Shown piece by piece: positions 1 through 12,627 of a DNA stretch of 64,000 nucleotides. The notes beneath the pieces are model-generated. The model saw only the letters and a list, made by a program, of their open reading frames with translations. It was not told where the DNA came from and ran no database searches. The stretch comes from Sipunculus nudus (taxonomy: Eukaryota; Annelida; Sipuncula; Golfingiida; Sipunculidae): contig CM049310.1 of assembly GCA_026874595.1 (NCBI GenBank), positions 15,722,058 through 15,786,057 of the forward strand. The letters run 5' to 3'. Both the position numbers and the translations under genes were made by a program. Position 1 is the first letter of the stretch, and each line of letters starts with the position of its first letter.

Positions 1-1627
1 GTTTTGATTAACTGTTGACATTTCAGTAGTTTACAAATTTGTTTAATTGAATCTATTTTTTGTATAATATATATTATTAAATATATATGTATTTTTTTTA
101 TGAAATGTATACAGATGAAATATAACTAATTAACAACATAAAACAGAGCAAACAAAGCCTGATCTCAAAATCTGCTGTGGCTGGAAAATAATGAACAAAT
201 GTTTGTATTAAATCCTAATTTTTTTTATCACATCAATTTTTTTTTTAATTTAAGTTTATATTTCTATACATTTCCAATAAAACAGATACATCTGAATATA
301 AAAGTTGATTCATAATTCTCAATTGCATCATCATAAATCTCAATCTTGTCATATAACACCACACCATGCATACAAATGTTTATTTATTTTTTTACCACAA
401 AAATCAGCAAAACAATAAATATCTAAAAATAATACTTGATTTAGATTTCACAATTTTCAATTGTGTCTTTATTTATCCATAATGTGCTTCATATTTTATA
501 AATTTAAGCATACTGATGGGTTCAATTATATCTGTTAAAATCATTTAAAAGAAAATTAATTTCTTTAAAAATGCTACATTAACACAACATGGCATCTTCT
601 GGATTACACTTGAATTACTTTTTTAAGGAAAGTTTTTGTATATTGGAGTGGAAACAGTGTTACAATTAAGAAAATACAGTGAAAACAATAACAATTACTG
701 CATTACACTTATTGGGTTGGGTTTGCCGGGGGGGGGGGGGGGGGGGGAGAGATTGGGGTGGTGATATTAGAATAACTGTACACCTATCACAGCAGGGGGT
801 CTCCCCCAGTGACTGTAACAAATCAGAAACCTTGGCATAGCCCAGACTTCCAGTGACCTGGAGTGGGACCCTGCATCTGTAATCTGTTATCAAAGCAAAT
901 GACTACAGTAGAGCCTCAAGAAAAAAAAATCAATAACTAGCTTAATTTTCAAGCTTTAATTTTCAAATTTCAGATTTAAACAAATTAAAAATTTATGTTT
1001 ACATGCTGTGAAAATTAAATCAATGGTACATACAGGAGAAAAACGTGCCATGGTCAAAGTTGGGCTAAATTTAAGGTACTGATTTTATTTTTATGCTAAT
1101 AACTTAAAACATTTACATAATTCAGATCTAATTTTAGGTAAACAATTAAATCTAAATTAAACATAGTTATATACTTGGGAAAATACTCTAGTTTCAAAAT
1201 TTTTCATGTTAAGTGAGTAAATATTTTTCCTGATTTTTTACAAAGTCTATTATGTTCGGGCCCATAACTTAAAGAGTTTATACTTAACAGACTTAATTTC
1301 TGGCATGTACATAGGAACTATATAGAATAATATTTATGGTAAATATGAAGAAAAACAGATGAGTGGTTTTGATATTAGGCAGTCCTGAAGAGTGAAAATA
1401 GGTTTTTAATAAAAATTTGAGGTTTTTCCTTAATTTCTCCAAGGAACGAAGTCGCAAAGACCCAGTTTTCGGCTTGGTAGGAGATCTTGGGGACATCTAA
1501 CATTATGCTGAATTTTGGATTCCTAAGTCTTACGGTTTCAAAACGTGCCACATCTACGGACAGACGGACGGACGACGGACAATGGACCACGACTATAGCT
1601 CAGATGACTTATAGTCAGCTGAGCTAA
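1..1627 (+). repeat. 1.6-kb dispersed repeat, copy A (left end outside window)
   Basis: Closely matches 6140-7766 along its length, with point changes and small indels. Both copies carry the same poly-G run (730-747 here). It ends in (GGAC)n-like sequence, then TATAGCTCAG...CAGCTGAGCTA, an 8-bp hairpin followed by A's. No coding capacity seen. Homology starts at or before base 1, so the left boundary is not visible. Confidence 0.9.
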
Positions 1628-1628
1628 A

Positions 1629-1945
1629 AAAGGTATGGTTCTCAGGCACTTTTTTTCAGAAATCAATGCTAGTGGGCCCTTTTTTTATTTTAAATTTTTT
1701 TGTATGTTTCAATAAAAATGTCAAATGATAAGGGAAAAGCATGAAAATAACAGTTTTATTTTGCTAAATAAGTAAAAGCACTACAAAACAAAGGAAACTG
1801 TATGGTTTTACCGTTTTATCTTCTTGAAAGAAATGTTGGAGTGGCAGCAGCTCAAAATTGGAAAGTTTTTTTTGAAAATCAAAACAAAAATTTTTGATAC
1901 AGGGGTTTAAAATTGATGCGGACGGTGCCTGAGAACCATACCTTT
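1629..1945. mobile_element. 317-bp foldback/MITE with 21-bp terminal inverted repeats
   Basis: Left arm 1629-1649 (AAAGGTATGGTTCTCAGGCAC) is the exact reverse complement of the right arm 1925-1945. The element abuts the A-run ending repeat copy A and is absent at the matching point after copy B (7767). No clear target duplication, so the superfamily is unassigned. Confidence 0.8.
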
Positions 1946-2737
1946 AATTTTTTTTTGCCTAATACACTTTTGTTTAAACTGGAGATATTACACTTAAATA
2001 CCTTATTCTAACCATGGAGTTGTTAAAATCAATTCTGGAGGGCTTATTTTATTTTCAAATGGTTGATTCAAACTCTGTCAAAGCTTAAAATCTTTTAGAT
2101 GGTATTTTGAATGAAGATGGTTTCTTGCACAAAATAGTACACACACATACATGTATATATGCTATGCTGTTTTGTTTAAATTGTCAATATAATATATTTT
2201 AGGTAAGCCCAGCACTGAATCCTAGTTGAAGGTCTGCCTTTCAACTAAATGGGTAAAATGACTGAGAATATTCCTTCTAGGCTTGACTGATGACAGCCTC
2301 ATAACCTACATGGACCAAGTGTGACTGATCCCTGATTAAAAGGAAACAGAGCTTGTGAAATATTTTCCTATTATAAGACCACTGGCCAATGCCTTAACCA
2401 CAGTGGTGTACCCTTTTGACACAGGAGAGTCAGTGGGTGCAGATCATGGGTGGTTAAATAAATTTAAAATCTCTGGAAATGCAGAAAACACATTTAATAA
2501 GCTCTATTAACCTATCAACCTGGTTAGAGCTCAAAACATTGGCACAGGCTGTTTCCAAGTTTAATGTTTATTTTTTAGAGTCACGATACACTTGTATGAT
2601 ATATGTCCTGAAGAACTGAAGAAGTTTAGTTTTCAAAGGACTTCTCTGATTATCCTAAATTTAAATCTAAACCATGATGTCTTAGAGACCGATAATAGAA
2701 ACAGAATACAAAGTATTGTTGTACAGATTACTGTTTA

Positions 2738-4200
2738 TACTAGGGACCTATGGGTCTTGATGCTCAGCTGCATTTGTCTATAAGGATATATGTTTATGAG
2801 GTTTTCCAAAATATTGGTCCTGTGATCAGTTTGAAGCCAACCTGTCTACCCAAACTGGAGTTATCATCCATAAACTAATTTGTGAATGGATGGGCCCTGT
2901 GACCTTAACCTTAGACCTTATGACCCAAAAATCAAAAGGAAACTTCCCCTATTGACAGGTGCACCACATGTTGATGATGGAAGGATTGAGATGAAAAGTT
3001 AGGCTTAAAATACATACACAATCTTTCTAAAGTAGTAGGTCCTGTGACCTTGACCTTTGATCTCATGACCCCAGAATCAACAGTTCTTACTTTAGTGTTG
3101 GGCCATATATAAGTCAAGTTTGAAACCAATATTTCAAACCAAACTGGTGTTATCATCTGGAAACTAATATGTGGATTGATGGCTCCAATGACCTTGACCT
3201 TGTGACCCCAAAATCCATAAGTTACTTCCACTATTGGCAGGTGAACAACTTCTGGAAGATAGAATGATTGGGACAGTAAGTCTGGCTAAAAATACATCAA
3301 CAATCTTTTTGAAGAAGTGGGTCCTGTGGCCTTGACCTTTGGCCTTATGACCCCAAAATCAAAAGGGTTCTTAAATTATTGGTGGGTCATATATAAGTCA
3401 AAATTGAAACCAATATGTCAAACAGAACTGGAGTTATCATCCAGAAACAAATATGTGGACAGATGGGCCCCTGTGACGATGACCTGTGACCTTGTGACCC
3501 CCAAATCAATCAGTTTCTTCCCCTATTGGCAGCTCAGCTATATGTGCAAGATGGAAGATTTTGGATGAAAAGTTTGGCTTAAAAAGCATCCACAATATTT
3601 CTAAATAAGTGGGTACTGTGACCTTGATCTTTGACCTCAGAATCTTCCCCTATTGGCAGGTTAGCAATATCTTGAAGATGGAAGGTTTGGGATGAAAAGT
3701 TTGGCTTCAAATGCATATGCATTCTTTTTAAAGAAATGAGTCCTGTGACCTTGACCTTTGGACCCCAAAATCCACATGGTTCTTATTTTAGTGGTGAGTC
3801 ACATATTAATTAAGTTTGAAACCAATATTTCAAACTAAACAGGAGTTATCATCTGGAAACTAATTTGTGAACAGATGGCCCCTGTGACCTTGACCTTTGA
3901 CCATGTGACCCAAAATTCATTTATGCTCTCCCCATACTGGCGAGAGCTAAATGTGCAAAATGGAAAGTTTGGGATGAAAAGCTTGGCTTAAAATGCAGCC
4001 ATAATCTTTTTTAAAAAGTGAGTCCTGTGACCTTGACCTTTGACCCAAAAATCATAAAGGTTCTTTCTTTAAGTTGTGGGCCATATGTATGTCAAGTTTG
4101 AAATCCATGTGTCCATACAACCTGGAGTTATCATCTGGAAACAAATTTGTGTGGATGGACAGACAGACAGACAGACATACAGGGTGATAACTATATGGCA
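2738..4200 (+). repeat. Tandem array of ~285-bp units rich in TGACCTTGACC motifs
   Basis: Head GGGACCTATGGGTC at about 2742, then about five degenerate units. The first half-unit motif (GTCCTGTGACCTTGACCTTTG) recurs near 3040, 3322, 3616, 3742 and 4022; a second half-unit (GGGCCCTGTGACC) recurs near 2893, 3182, 3465 and 3877. Ends in a (GACA)n run near 4150-4175. Short reading frames inside are by-products of the repeat. Confidence 0.85.
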
Positions 4201-4309
4201 TCCACTTGTGATCAATAAACACACCAGGTTTTGGGACACTAGATATAATTACAGCTGTGAAACTGACATGATTGTTGTCATTTAATAGTAAAAAAAATTT
4301 TTAAATATT

Positions 4310-4676
4310 TGTTAAAATAAAAAAAAATACAGGTGGCCCCATCACTTTTCAGGAACTGACAAACTAGTCATGGTCAATATTCAAGGCAAGATTCATGACA
4401 ATCTATGCATTAATTATCATGATATTGGAGGTTTTGTATTATATTTTTGATTATTCTGGGGGGTACTTTCAAGCCCCATAGCTCGGAGGATATAGATGGC
4501 AGTGACCTAATTTCAGGTTTCCTAGGAGATTTTTTATTGACCTCCCTGGATATTCACTTAGAAGTTTCTAGGTCCAGCAGTTAGGATTTGTGCCCTGCTA
4601 ATGGATGGCCGGACAGACGACAGACACAGCGCCATTCCTATACCTATACTTACAGTCAGCTGAGCTATAAAGGAAA
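4310..4676 (+). repeat. Single diverged copy of the ~337-bp unit with hairpin tail
   Basis: From AAATACAGGTGGC to the tail CAGTCAGCTGAGCTATAAA it follows the same order of motifs as the tandem units at 38.5-40.6 kb (GGGGGGTACTTTCAAGCCCC, GCCCTGCTAATGGATGG). The two loci are thus one family, here with one unit instead of six. Confidence 0.8.
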
Positions 4677-5163
4677 CCTCGCAAAAACACCATTTAACCA
4701 TAGGCCAACTCATTTACATGCACTTCAGGTGTTCCTTGGATGAGTTGTGACCATTGGCAAACCTGATTTCAGACCGCCCATTTCAGACTGATCAGGTGCC
4801 ACAACATTACAATATGCCTACACACTTATATTTTATGGTTCATTACCAAAAAAAGTTAAACTGAAATTAATCTAGTAATATACAGTGTTTGAATTAACCG
4901 TGACTTAAAGTCAGTCTTCTTTATTGAGTATATTTTGCAAACATGTATGTAACACTGCTGATTTGTTATCCATCAGGATCTATTAAAATGATTCTGATTT
5001 CAGCCTATCTTTACATTATTTTATTGATGTATTTACAAGAAAAAATATAAAGCACTGGAAATGGAGAAGGTACTAAATCAGTCCACCTGCTTACTGAAAC
5101 AGCTGAAAAGCTTATAATGAACTGTCTAGGAAAGTGGCTCCAAAATAAACAAATGGCTTGAAG

Positions 5164-5590
5164 GACTGCTTCCATAGCTCAGAGGTAGAGCGTAGAACTC
5201 GAAGCAGGGGGGATGGGAGTTTAAATCTCAGCCAAGGTGGTGAGATTTTCACGGACTGCCCCTACCCAGGGTGAGCGCTCTGCAGGCTTTATGGGAAGGC
5301 TGTGCCCCACAGTTGTGTATCACTCACAAATGAATGGGTCTTTTGCGGGCTCCTCAGTGTTATGACCCAGCAATGGGACTGATTACACACCCAGGACCTG
5401 CAGACACCAGGCCTGGGTAGCACCAGGACACAAAAAATAATATGATAGGAAGCAAATGCTACCACCCTGTCACATAGTCCAAAACTGAAATGGAACACTG
5501 CAGGTGTACATACTTAAGTTTAAAATTAGATAAGAGAGCATGAAAAACGGAGGTGGTTACCTCAACCGAAGAAAAAAAGAAAAAAGAAAG
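5164..5590 (+). mobile_element. tRNA-derived SINE, copy 1
   Basis: The head has a polymerase III A box (TAGCTCAGAGGTAGAGCG) and a degenerate B box (GGAGTTTAAATCTC), followed by a ~330-bp body shared with the inverted copy at 20922-21302. It ends with a GAGGTGGTTACCTC hairpin and an A-rich tail. Not a functional tRNA gene: the anticodon arm is degraded and the B box diverged. Confidence 0.85.
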
Positions 5591-5878
5591 TGTTAATTTT
5601 AAAGTATACATGTATCATGGCCACTAAAAATACAAAGCTTAGATCACATAATTGCAGATTATTTTTATCACAGAGGATCTGTAGTTGGAGATTTTTTTAT
5701 GTTGTGCAATTCATAATGCAGTCATATATATTATAATTGGTAAACTAATTTTAAAATAACTTTGAAGATTTTTATGACTTTTTCACAACCACAGCGGCTT
5801 CAATCATGAATTCAATCATGTGATTTCAATCATACAGCTCTAGCTTTAATAATAAGAATAACATAAGTCAACATTAAA

Positions 5879-7766
5879 ACAAGGGACCTATGGGTCACTG
5901 TGCCCAGCTGATGTTAACCTTGAAGGAAAAAATCTAAAATATTATCTAATGGAGATAAAGTGTAAGAGGAAGAGGTAATAAAAGCCATGGTTGGTTTATA
6001 TGATTGGTTTGTATTGATGAGCAAGAAATTGTTGCAAAAAATATTTTGTGACCTAACCATGTGTTTCCTAATGTTGAAACTAAAGCATGTGAGCAGTTTG
6101 TGAACAAATGATCTGTACTATTACCATGATCATTAGTTGGTTTTTCGATTAACTGTTGACATTTCAGTAGTTTACACATTTGTTCAATTGCATCTATTTT
6201 TTTGTATAATATATATTATTAAATATATATGTATTTTTTTTTATGAAATGTATACAGTTGAAATATAGCTAATTAACAACATAAAACAGAGCAAACAAAG
6301 CCTGATCTCAAATTCTGCTGAGACAGGAAAATAATGAACAAATGTTTGTATTAAATCCTGATTTTTTTATCACATCAATTATTTTCTAATTTAAGTTTAT
6401 ATTTCTATACATTTCCAATTTAACATACATGTATATATATGAATATAAAAGTTGATTCATAATTCTCAATTGCATCATCATAAATCTCAATCTTGTCAGA
6501 TAACACCACATCATGCATAGAAATGTTTATTTATTTTTTACCACAAAAATATATCTTTTAAATCTGCAAAACAATAAATATCTAGAAATAATACTTGATT
6601 TAGATTTCACAATTTTTAATTGTGTCTTTATTTATCCATAATGTGCTTCATATTTTATAATAATTTAAGCATACTTATGGGTTCATTTATATTTGTTAAA
6701 ATCATTTAAAAGAAAATTGATTTCTTTAAAAATGCTACATTACACAAAATTGCATCTTCTGTATTACACCTTGAATTATTTTTTCAAGGAAAGTTTTTGC
6801 ATATCAGAGTGAAAACAGCATTACAATTAAGGAGATACAGTGAAAACAATAACAATTACTGCATAACACTTGGTGAGTTGGGTTTGCAGGGGGGGGGGGG
6901 GGGGGATTGGGGTGGTGATATGGAATAACTGAACACCTGTCACAGCAGGGGATCTCCCCCAGTGACTGTAACAAATCAGAAACCCTGGCATAGCTGACTT
7001 CTAGTGACCTGGAGTGGGACCCTGCATCTGTAATCAAAGCAAGTGACTACAGAAAAAAATCAATAACTAGCTTAATTTTCAAGCTTTTATTTTCAAATTT
7101 CAGATTTAGACAAACTAAATATTTATGTTTACATGCTGTGAAAATTAAATCAATGGTGCTTACAGGAAAAAAACGTGCCATGGTCAAAGTTGGGCAAAAG
7201 TTAAGGTACTGATTTTTTTTTATGCTAATAACTTAAAAAATTAACAAAATTCAGATCTAATTTTGGGTAAACAATTGAATCTTTATTAAACATTGTTATA
7301 TACTTGAGAAAATAGACTCTAGTTTCAAAATTTTTCATGTTAAGGGAGTTATTATTTTTCCTGATTTTTTACAAAGTCCATTATGTTTGGGCCCATAACT
7401 TAAAGAATTTATACTTTACACACTTAATTTCTGGCATGTACAGACGAACTATACAGAGGAATATTTATGGTAAATATGAAGAAAAACAGATGAGTGGTTT
7501 TGATATTAGGCAGTCCTGAAGTGTGAAAATAGGATTTTAATAAAAATTGAGGTTTTTCCTTAATTTCTCAAAGGAACGAAGTCGCAAAGACCCAGTTTTC
7601 GGCTTGGTAGGAGATCTTGGGGACATCTAACATTATGCTGAATTTTGGATTCCTAGGTCTTACGGTTTCAAAACATGCCACATCTACAGACGGATGGACA
7701 GACTGAAGGACGACGGACAATGGACCACGACTATAGCTCAGATGACTTATAGTCAGCTGAGCTAAA
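5879..7766 (+). repeat. 1.6-kb dispersed repeat, copy B with head
   Basis: Head GGGACCTATGGGTCACTG at about 5884, similar to those at 2742 and 38365; from about 6140 on it matches copy A; it ends in the same GACGGACAA...CAGCTGAGCTA hairpin. Poly-G run at about 6889-6905. No protein encoded. Confidence 0.85.
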
Positions 7767-8530
7767 AAACTGAGATGGTCATCTTTTTAAATAGAAATTT
7801 AAATCATAGTTCAGCTGCAGGGTTGGCAGTTTTATCCAAAGCTGGTTTAATCCACTGGTTAAATCTGGATTAATCCAGATAAAACAGGTTTTATTTGAAG
7901 TTTGGGTGTATACTGTCTGAGAAGTAAACATTTTATATAAAATAAGCTATTCCCAGTAAAATTATAAAGTTCTAATGAGGAATATTTGTGTCTTATTAAC
8001 TGAATTATTATGACTATGAGACCATATATTTATACATGTAACAGGCATTTCTTGTCAGGGATCACTTCAGAAGTTCTGAAAGTGATGCCATGATCTTAAT
8101 AATAAGTTTTACTGCATAAATGACTTAAGATATACAGTAGTATCAGCTTTCCATAATTTTATGAGGGTTTCCTCTGAGACATGAACAATAAAATGCTCAA
8201 AAAGCTACCTTTTGGTAGTAGTGTTAAATGTTGTCATATGACACTACTGGGAAGGTATGTTTACACAAGCAGCAAAAGTGGGCTACCATTTGACAACCAG
8301 CCAGTCATGATGGCCCGAGAGGAGAAACCCCATTTGGATCAAAGTCATTCAGGCCTCCTCCTCCACAAGACTCTAGATGCCCCATATGTTGTTGACAACT
8401 GGGCTGCAAAAGTCACCCTGTTCCTGCCTGGGACTATGAGTAAATATTTGATGGCTGAGTTTGATGCTATAAAGATGATTCCATTGAGAAATTAACACCA
8501 GCAAGAAGAGTAACATAGAAAACAAAGGGA

Positions 8531-8664
8531 CTGCCCCTCATTCTGCTGTTTGTTGAGCATTTATAAGCTATAGTGGCTGCTGACAACAGTGAAACATGAA
8601 CCTGGAGGAACTTGCCAATTGGATATCAAGCTTATATATTGTCAATATATCAATAAACTGATGG
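8531..8664 (+). repeat. 134-bp direct repeat, left copy
   Basis: Essentially identical to 9112-9246 (the one visible change is an extra C near its end). The two copies flank a 447-bp fragment of the 1.6-kb repeat. Confidence 0.92.
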
Positions 8665-9111
8665 ATCTCCCCCAGTGACTGTAACAAATCAGAAACCCTG
8701 GGATAGCTGACTTCCAGTGACCTGGAGTGGGACCCTGCATCTGTAATCAAAGCAAGTGACTACAGAAAAAAATCAATAACTAGCTTAATTTTCAAGCTTT
8801 TATTTTCAAATTTCAGATTTAGACAAACTAAATATTTATGTTTACATGCTGTGAAAATTAAATCAATGGTGCTTACAGGAAAAAAACGTGCCATGGTCAA
8901 AGTTGGGCAAAATTTAAGGTACTGATTTTTTTTTATGCTAATAACTTAAAAAATTTTCAAAATTTAGATCTAATTTTGGGTAAACAATTGAATCTTAATT
9001 AAACATTGTTATATACTTGAGAAAATAGACTCTAGTTTCAAAATTTTTCATGTTAAGTGAGTTATTATTTTTCCTGTTTTTTTACAAAGTCCATTATGTT
9101 TGGGCCTATAT
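8665..9111 (+). repeat. Third, partial copy of the 1.6-kb repeat
   Basis: Corresponds to about 6945-7397 of copy B and is much closer to copy B than to copy A (it shares the shortened TGTAATCAAAGCAAGTG join), so it derives from copy B. Confidence 0.88.
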
Positions 9112-9246
9112 CTGCCCCTCATTCTGCTGTTTGTTGAGCATTTATAAGCTATAGTGGCTGCTGACAACAGTGAAACATGAACCTGGAGGAACTTGCCAAT
9201 TGGATATCAAGCTTATATATTGTCAATATATCAATAAACCTGATGA
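9112..9246 (+). repeat. 134-bp direct repeat, right copy
   Basis: Second copy of the 8531-8664 sequence, from CTGCCCCTCATTCTGC to CAATAAACCTGATGAA. Confidence 0.92.
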
Positions 9247-9429
9247 ACTTATTTTTTCAGATTAGTATTTATATTAATTTAATAAAATTTTACAACTTGA
9301 ATCTTAGTTTGATCAAGTTTAATCCTGTAAAATCTGGATAAAACTGGATTAAACCAGATAAAACCCAGTTTTATCAATTGTCCTGGATTAAACAAGTTTA
9401 TCTGTATAAAATGTAACCCTGCTCAGCTG

Positions 9430-10212
9430 TAACCAGAACTGTAATCAGGTAACTTCTGAATTGAACTGGAATTGAAGGGAAAATGTATAAGCTGGAATTG
9501 AACTACAAATTAAAAGAATTGGATAAGGCTCAGATAGATAAATTAAATAGAAATTATTAACAAATATATATTAAGAATTGCACAACAGAATTTGACCTTT
9601 TCTTTCAGAAGTTCATAGATCAAAACATATTTAATACATGATGCTGGTCAATGTCAATAGTAAATTAATATATAAATAATAATAATGAATGGGTAAAAGC
9701 GCAATATAGGCAAAATGCCACAAACTGGCATTACTCATACTTAATATTTCCTTTGAATGAATTTTCATAAAGTCTTATTTTTAAGTGAATCTAATAAAAA
9801 TGTGTTTATGTTGTTAAAATCAGCAAGTAAGCTCTAGGATTGAGAAAAATAAGGACATACCATCAGTAAGGAAGCCTGTTCTAGGCAGGTCATCTGTACT
9901 GCACTTTTACTAATGAATCACTGCATTTTTTATTTTGACAGGACTGGGTATATATTAATATTATGATATTAATTATTATGTAAATTTACAATTATATGTA
10001 TACAGATCTATCTGTTCAACCATTAAACCGTTAACGTTACACTTTCATATCTGTTAAAATTTATAAACAAAACTGACAATTATAATGGAAATCTATATTA
10101 TAGGAAATAAGAATGCTGAAACATCATAACTCATATCTTGGCATATCTGTAATAACAAGTCACATTAAACAGATAAAACTTAATTATAAGGGCTACACTG
10201 CTACAGCCACAG
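9430..10212. other. Intergenic, nothing recognised
   Basis: AT-rich unique-looking sequence with no reading frame, hairpin or repeat I can support. Confidence 0.5.
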
Positions 10213-11321
10213 CACAGGGTAGGGACCGCCATGACCGCTAGGGGCACTGGGGACCAACTTCTCCGCGCAGCGAACTTTTTTGGTTCTCAAAAGACGTGCT
10301 GTATTACGGCTTAGTACACAGGAGCGACTGTATGGAGAGTGCCAGGAGTAATGGATTGCGTTAAGAACCATGTTTAGGTTACGTTTATAGCCGTTTGGCT
10401 CCAGAGAAGGCGAGAGAAGCTCACCGAGAGATTTTTGAAGTAGGCAGAGAGTGAAAGAAACACTATAGGGGTATGATATCCACCATAAACGGTTTGTATT
10501 TGATTCATAATAAATTATTGTATCTTACTGACATGTTAATTAGGTGAATTAATATGAAATTAAGCCATAGAGGTTGTTTAAATCATTCCCGCGATTGTAG
10601 CGCCCCCCTGTGTCAGGAAGGCAAGATGGTCGATATAGACGGAAATTGAGCGATAATATGGGTTTTTATCACAATGTACATGAAGTAGCTGAACAATATT
10701 TTTTAGAATTGTCTTTTACTGGTTATATGAGCCGTATATGGATGAAACTGATGAATAGATGATGTTTTGGAGTAACCGTAAAAACAAAACATGTGCTGTA
10801 TTATTTGTTATTTCTGAAAAAAATTTTTTCAATAACTTTTTCTTTCTTTCTTTCAGTTTCAGTTCTCCAGCTCAAGGAATTGTTTATCAGTGTACAATAC
10901 TGTACAGGCAATACATATTGAAATATTTTCATGTTTTGGTTATTTCATAATAAAAAAAATAATAATAAAATTCAGTTATAACCTTGGAATAAATAATATA
11001 AAAAATCTTTTATAGAAAGGATATTGCTGTAACTTGAAAAAAGGGGGAAACTACGAAATTCTGTTGGTCTTTAGACAAACAGTTTATTGTTATTTACTTC
11101 CATGCACTGTGACACAAAGTTGTTTTTATCAGAAAAGAAAATTTTTTATATTGCAAAAAATGTGATATTAACCCAATTAGCAGTGTCTGGTGAGGGATTT
11201 ATTTGCATTGACATTTTCTGTCTTAATTCTTAAATCTTTAATTGAAAAAATATATATGATCAGTTCGTGATAGGCCCATATCTGCTTTAGGCCTGTTATT
11301 TTATTAATGCTTTATTTTATT

Positions 11322-11448
11322 CAGTGGCATCAACTTATCATCAAGGGGGATGACTCCAGTCGTAGGTTTTTTTTTTTTTATGAACACATACACATACACA
11401 CCCTTACACACCCTTACACACACATATATATATATAATAACTATATGA

Positions 11449-11509
<61 letters not shown>

Positions 11510-11792
11510 CATACCCCTTAAAGTGTCTTTATGACCTATTTCAAATATATTACAAATAAATTTAAGGGTTTAAGAAAATAAGATATTATGTTTCCATTAT
11601 AGTTTTGTCCTAAATTATGTGAAATAATATTTCAATGTATACTCATAAACAGAACAAAAATCTATAATTCTTATTATGGGTATATTTCATTTCCAATATC
11701 TAAATATTATTTTCTGAATAGCAGGGACCATCTCCCACAGCTAAAAAGTAGTGGGGGATATATACCCCCATCCCCCTTTATTCACACCCCTG
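11322..11792. mobile_element. hAT-type MITE, copy 1 (471 bp)
   Basis: Starts CAGTGGCATCAAC and ends TTCACACCCCTG, with an exact 8-bp duplication ATTTTATT on both sides (11314-11321, 11793-11800). The interior has an AC/TA microsatellite and GGGGGATATATACCCCCATCC near the right end, as in the copy at 14990-15452. Confidence 0.88.
11453..11506. repeat. (TA)n microsatellite
   Basis: About 27 TA repeats inside MITE copy 1. The Tyr-Ile repeat frames across it on both strands are not genes. Confidence 0.98.
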
Positions 11793-12627
11793 ATTTTATT
11801 TAAATATGTCAAATTCTTTTATTACAATAATCCAGTACAACATTTCATGCCTCAGCATTAAAGTTAATTTACTTTTTTAAGTAACTTCTTTATTGCTTCC
11901 CTATTGATGTATATGCTACACTCCAATGTTCTTGTTGTAGTGGTCAACATGTATATTTTTAGGTTGCCTATCATGTGAAACATATCTTCACTTCCTCTGT
12001 TGGTTCTAATCACATATTTAAATTTTGGTCTTGCACCAGTTCCCTAATTGCATGTGAAACTTATTTGTATGACATGTTTTACTTTAAAATGTCAGTCGGA
12101 ACTGAAAGATAAAAGTCTGCAGTAGCAGTAAGTAAATAGTTCACAGTTTATAAAAAATAATTTTATTGTAAATTTATGTATGAAAGTGCAATTATTTTGG
12201 TACTGTTGCTTGCAAGATATATTTATGTAGACTAATGATCATTTCCAGAAAACCAAATCTCTTACAAATACTATAAGGAAACAAAATATAAGCAACACAT
12301 TTATTTTTACTGATTTGAGTTTTATTCCCCATACTCCTGGTTCTTGTAGCAGCCCAACAGTGACATCAAAGAGCTTTACCCTGCTATAGTGGACTTCCTG
12401 AATATCCCCAGAGAGAGGATTCATGTACTGGTCAAGGCTTTTGCCTCTTAGATATGACTATATCAAGCAGCAGCACAGTGACTAAGTAATGCATTTCTGC
12501 GGCGGACTGTAAAATGTGCAAATATGGCAAACTTTATGCCAAAATTTATGATAGATTGCATCACATCTTACTAGTTTTCTTTATATGTGGCTATGAGACA
12601 ATGTCTGAAGAACTCAAAACGGCAGAA

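Larger units (their letters stand above)
7818..9421. mobile_element. hAT-like non-autonomous element with nested duplication
   Basis: Ends CAGGGTT...AACCCTG. Flanks TTCAGCTG (7810-7817) and CTCAGCTG (9422-9429) agree at 7 of 8 bases, like a hAT 8-bp target duplication. Both subterminal regions carry repeated GGATTAA/GATAAAAC motifs in inverted orientation. A 104-codon frame at 8181-8495 is the only sizeable ORF; it matches no family I recognise and may be decayed or chance. Confidence 0.6.

Noticed and set aside
5164-5240. Functional tRNA gene
   Set aside because: A and B boxes are present but the cloverleaf is degraded and the body and tail match a second SINE copy.
8181-8495. 104-codon plus-strand frame as a host gene
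   Set aside because: It lies inside the hAT-like element and shows no recognised similarity; at best a decayed transposon fragment.
11304-11534. Overlapping frames of alternating Tyr-Ile on both strands, also near 14.4, 15.1, 16.8, 29.8, 40.9 and 59.0 kb
   Set aside because: They are translations of (TA)n microsatellites.
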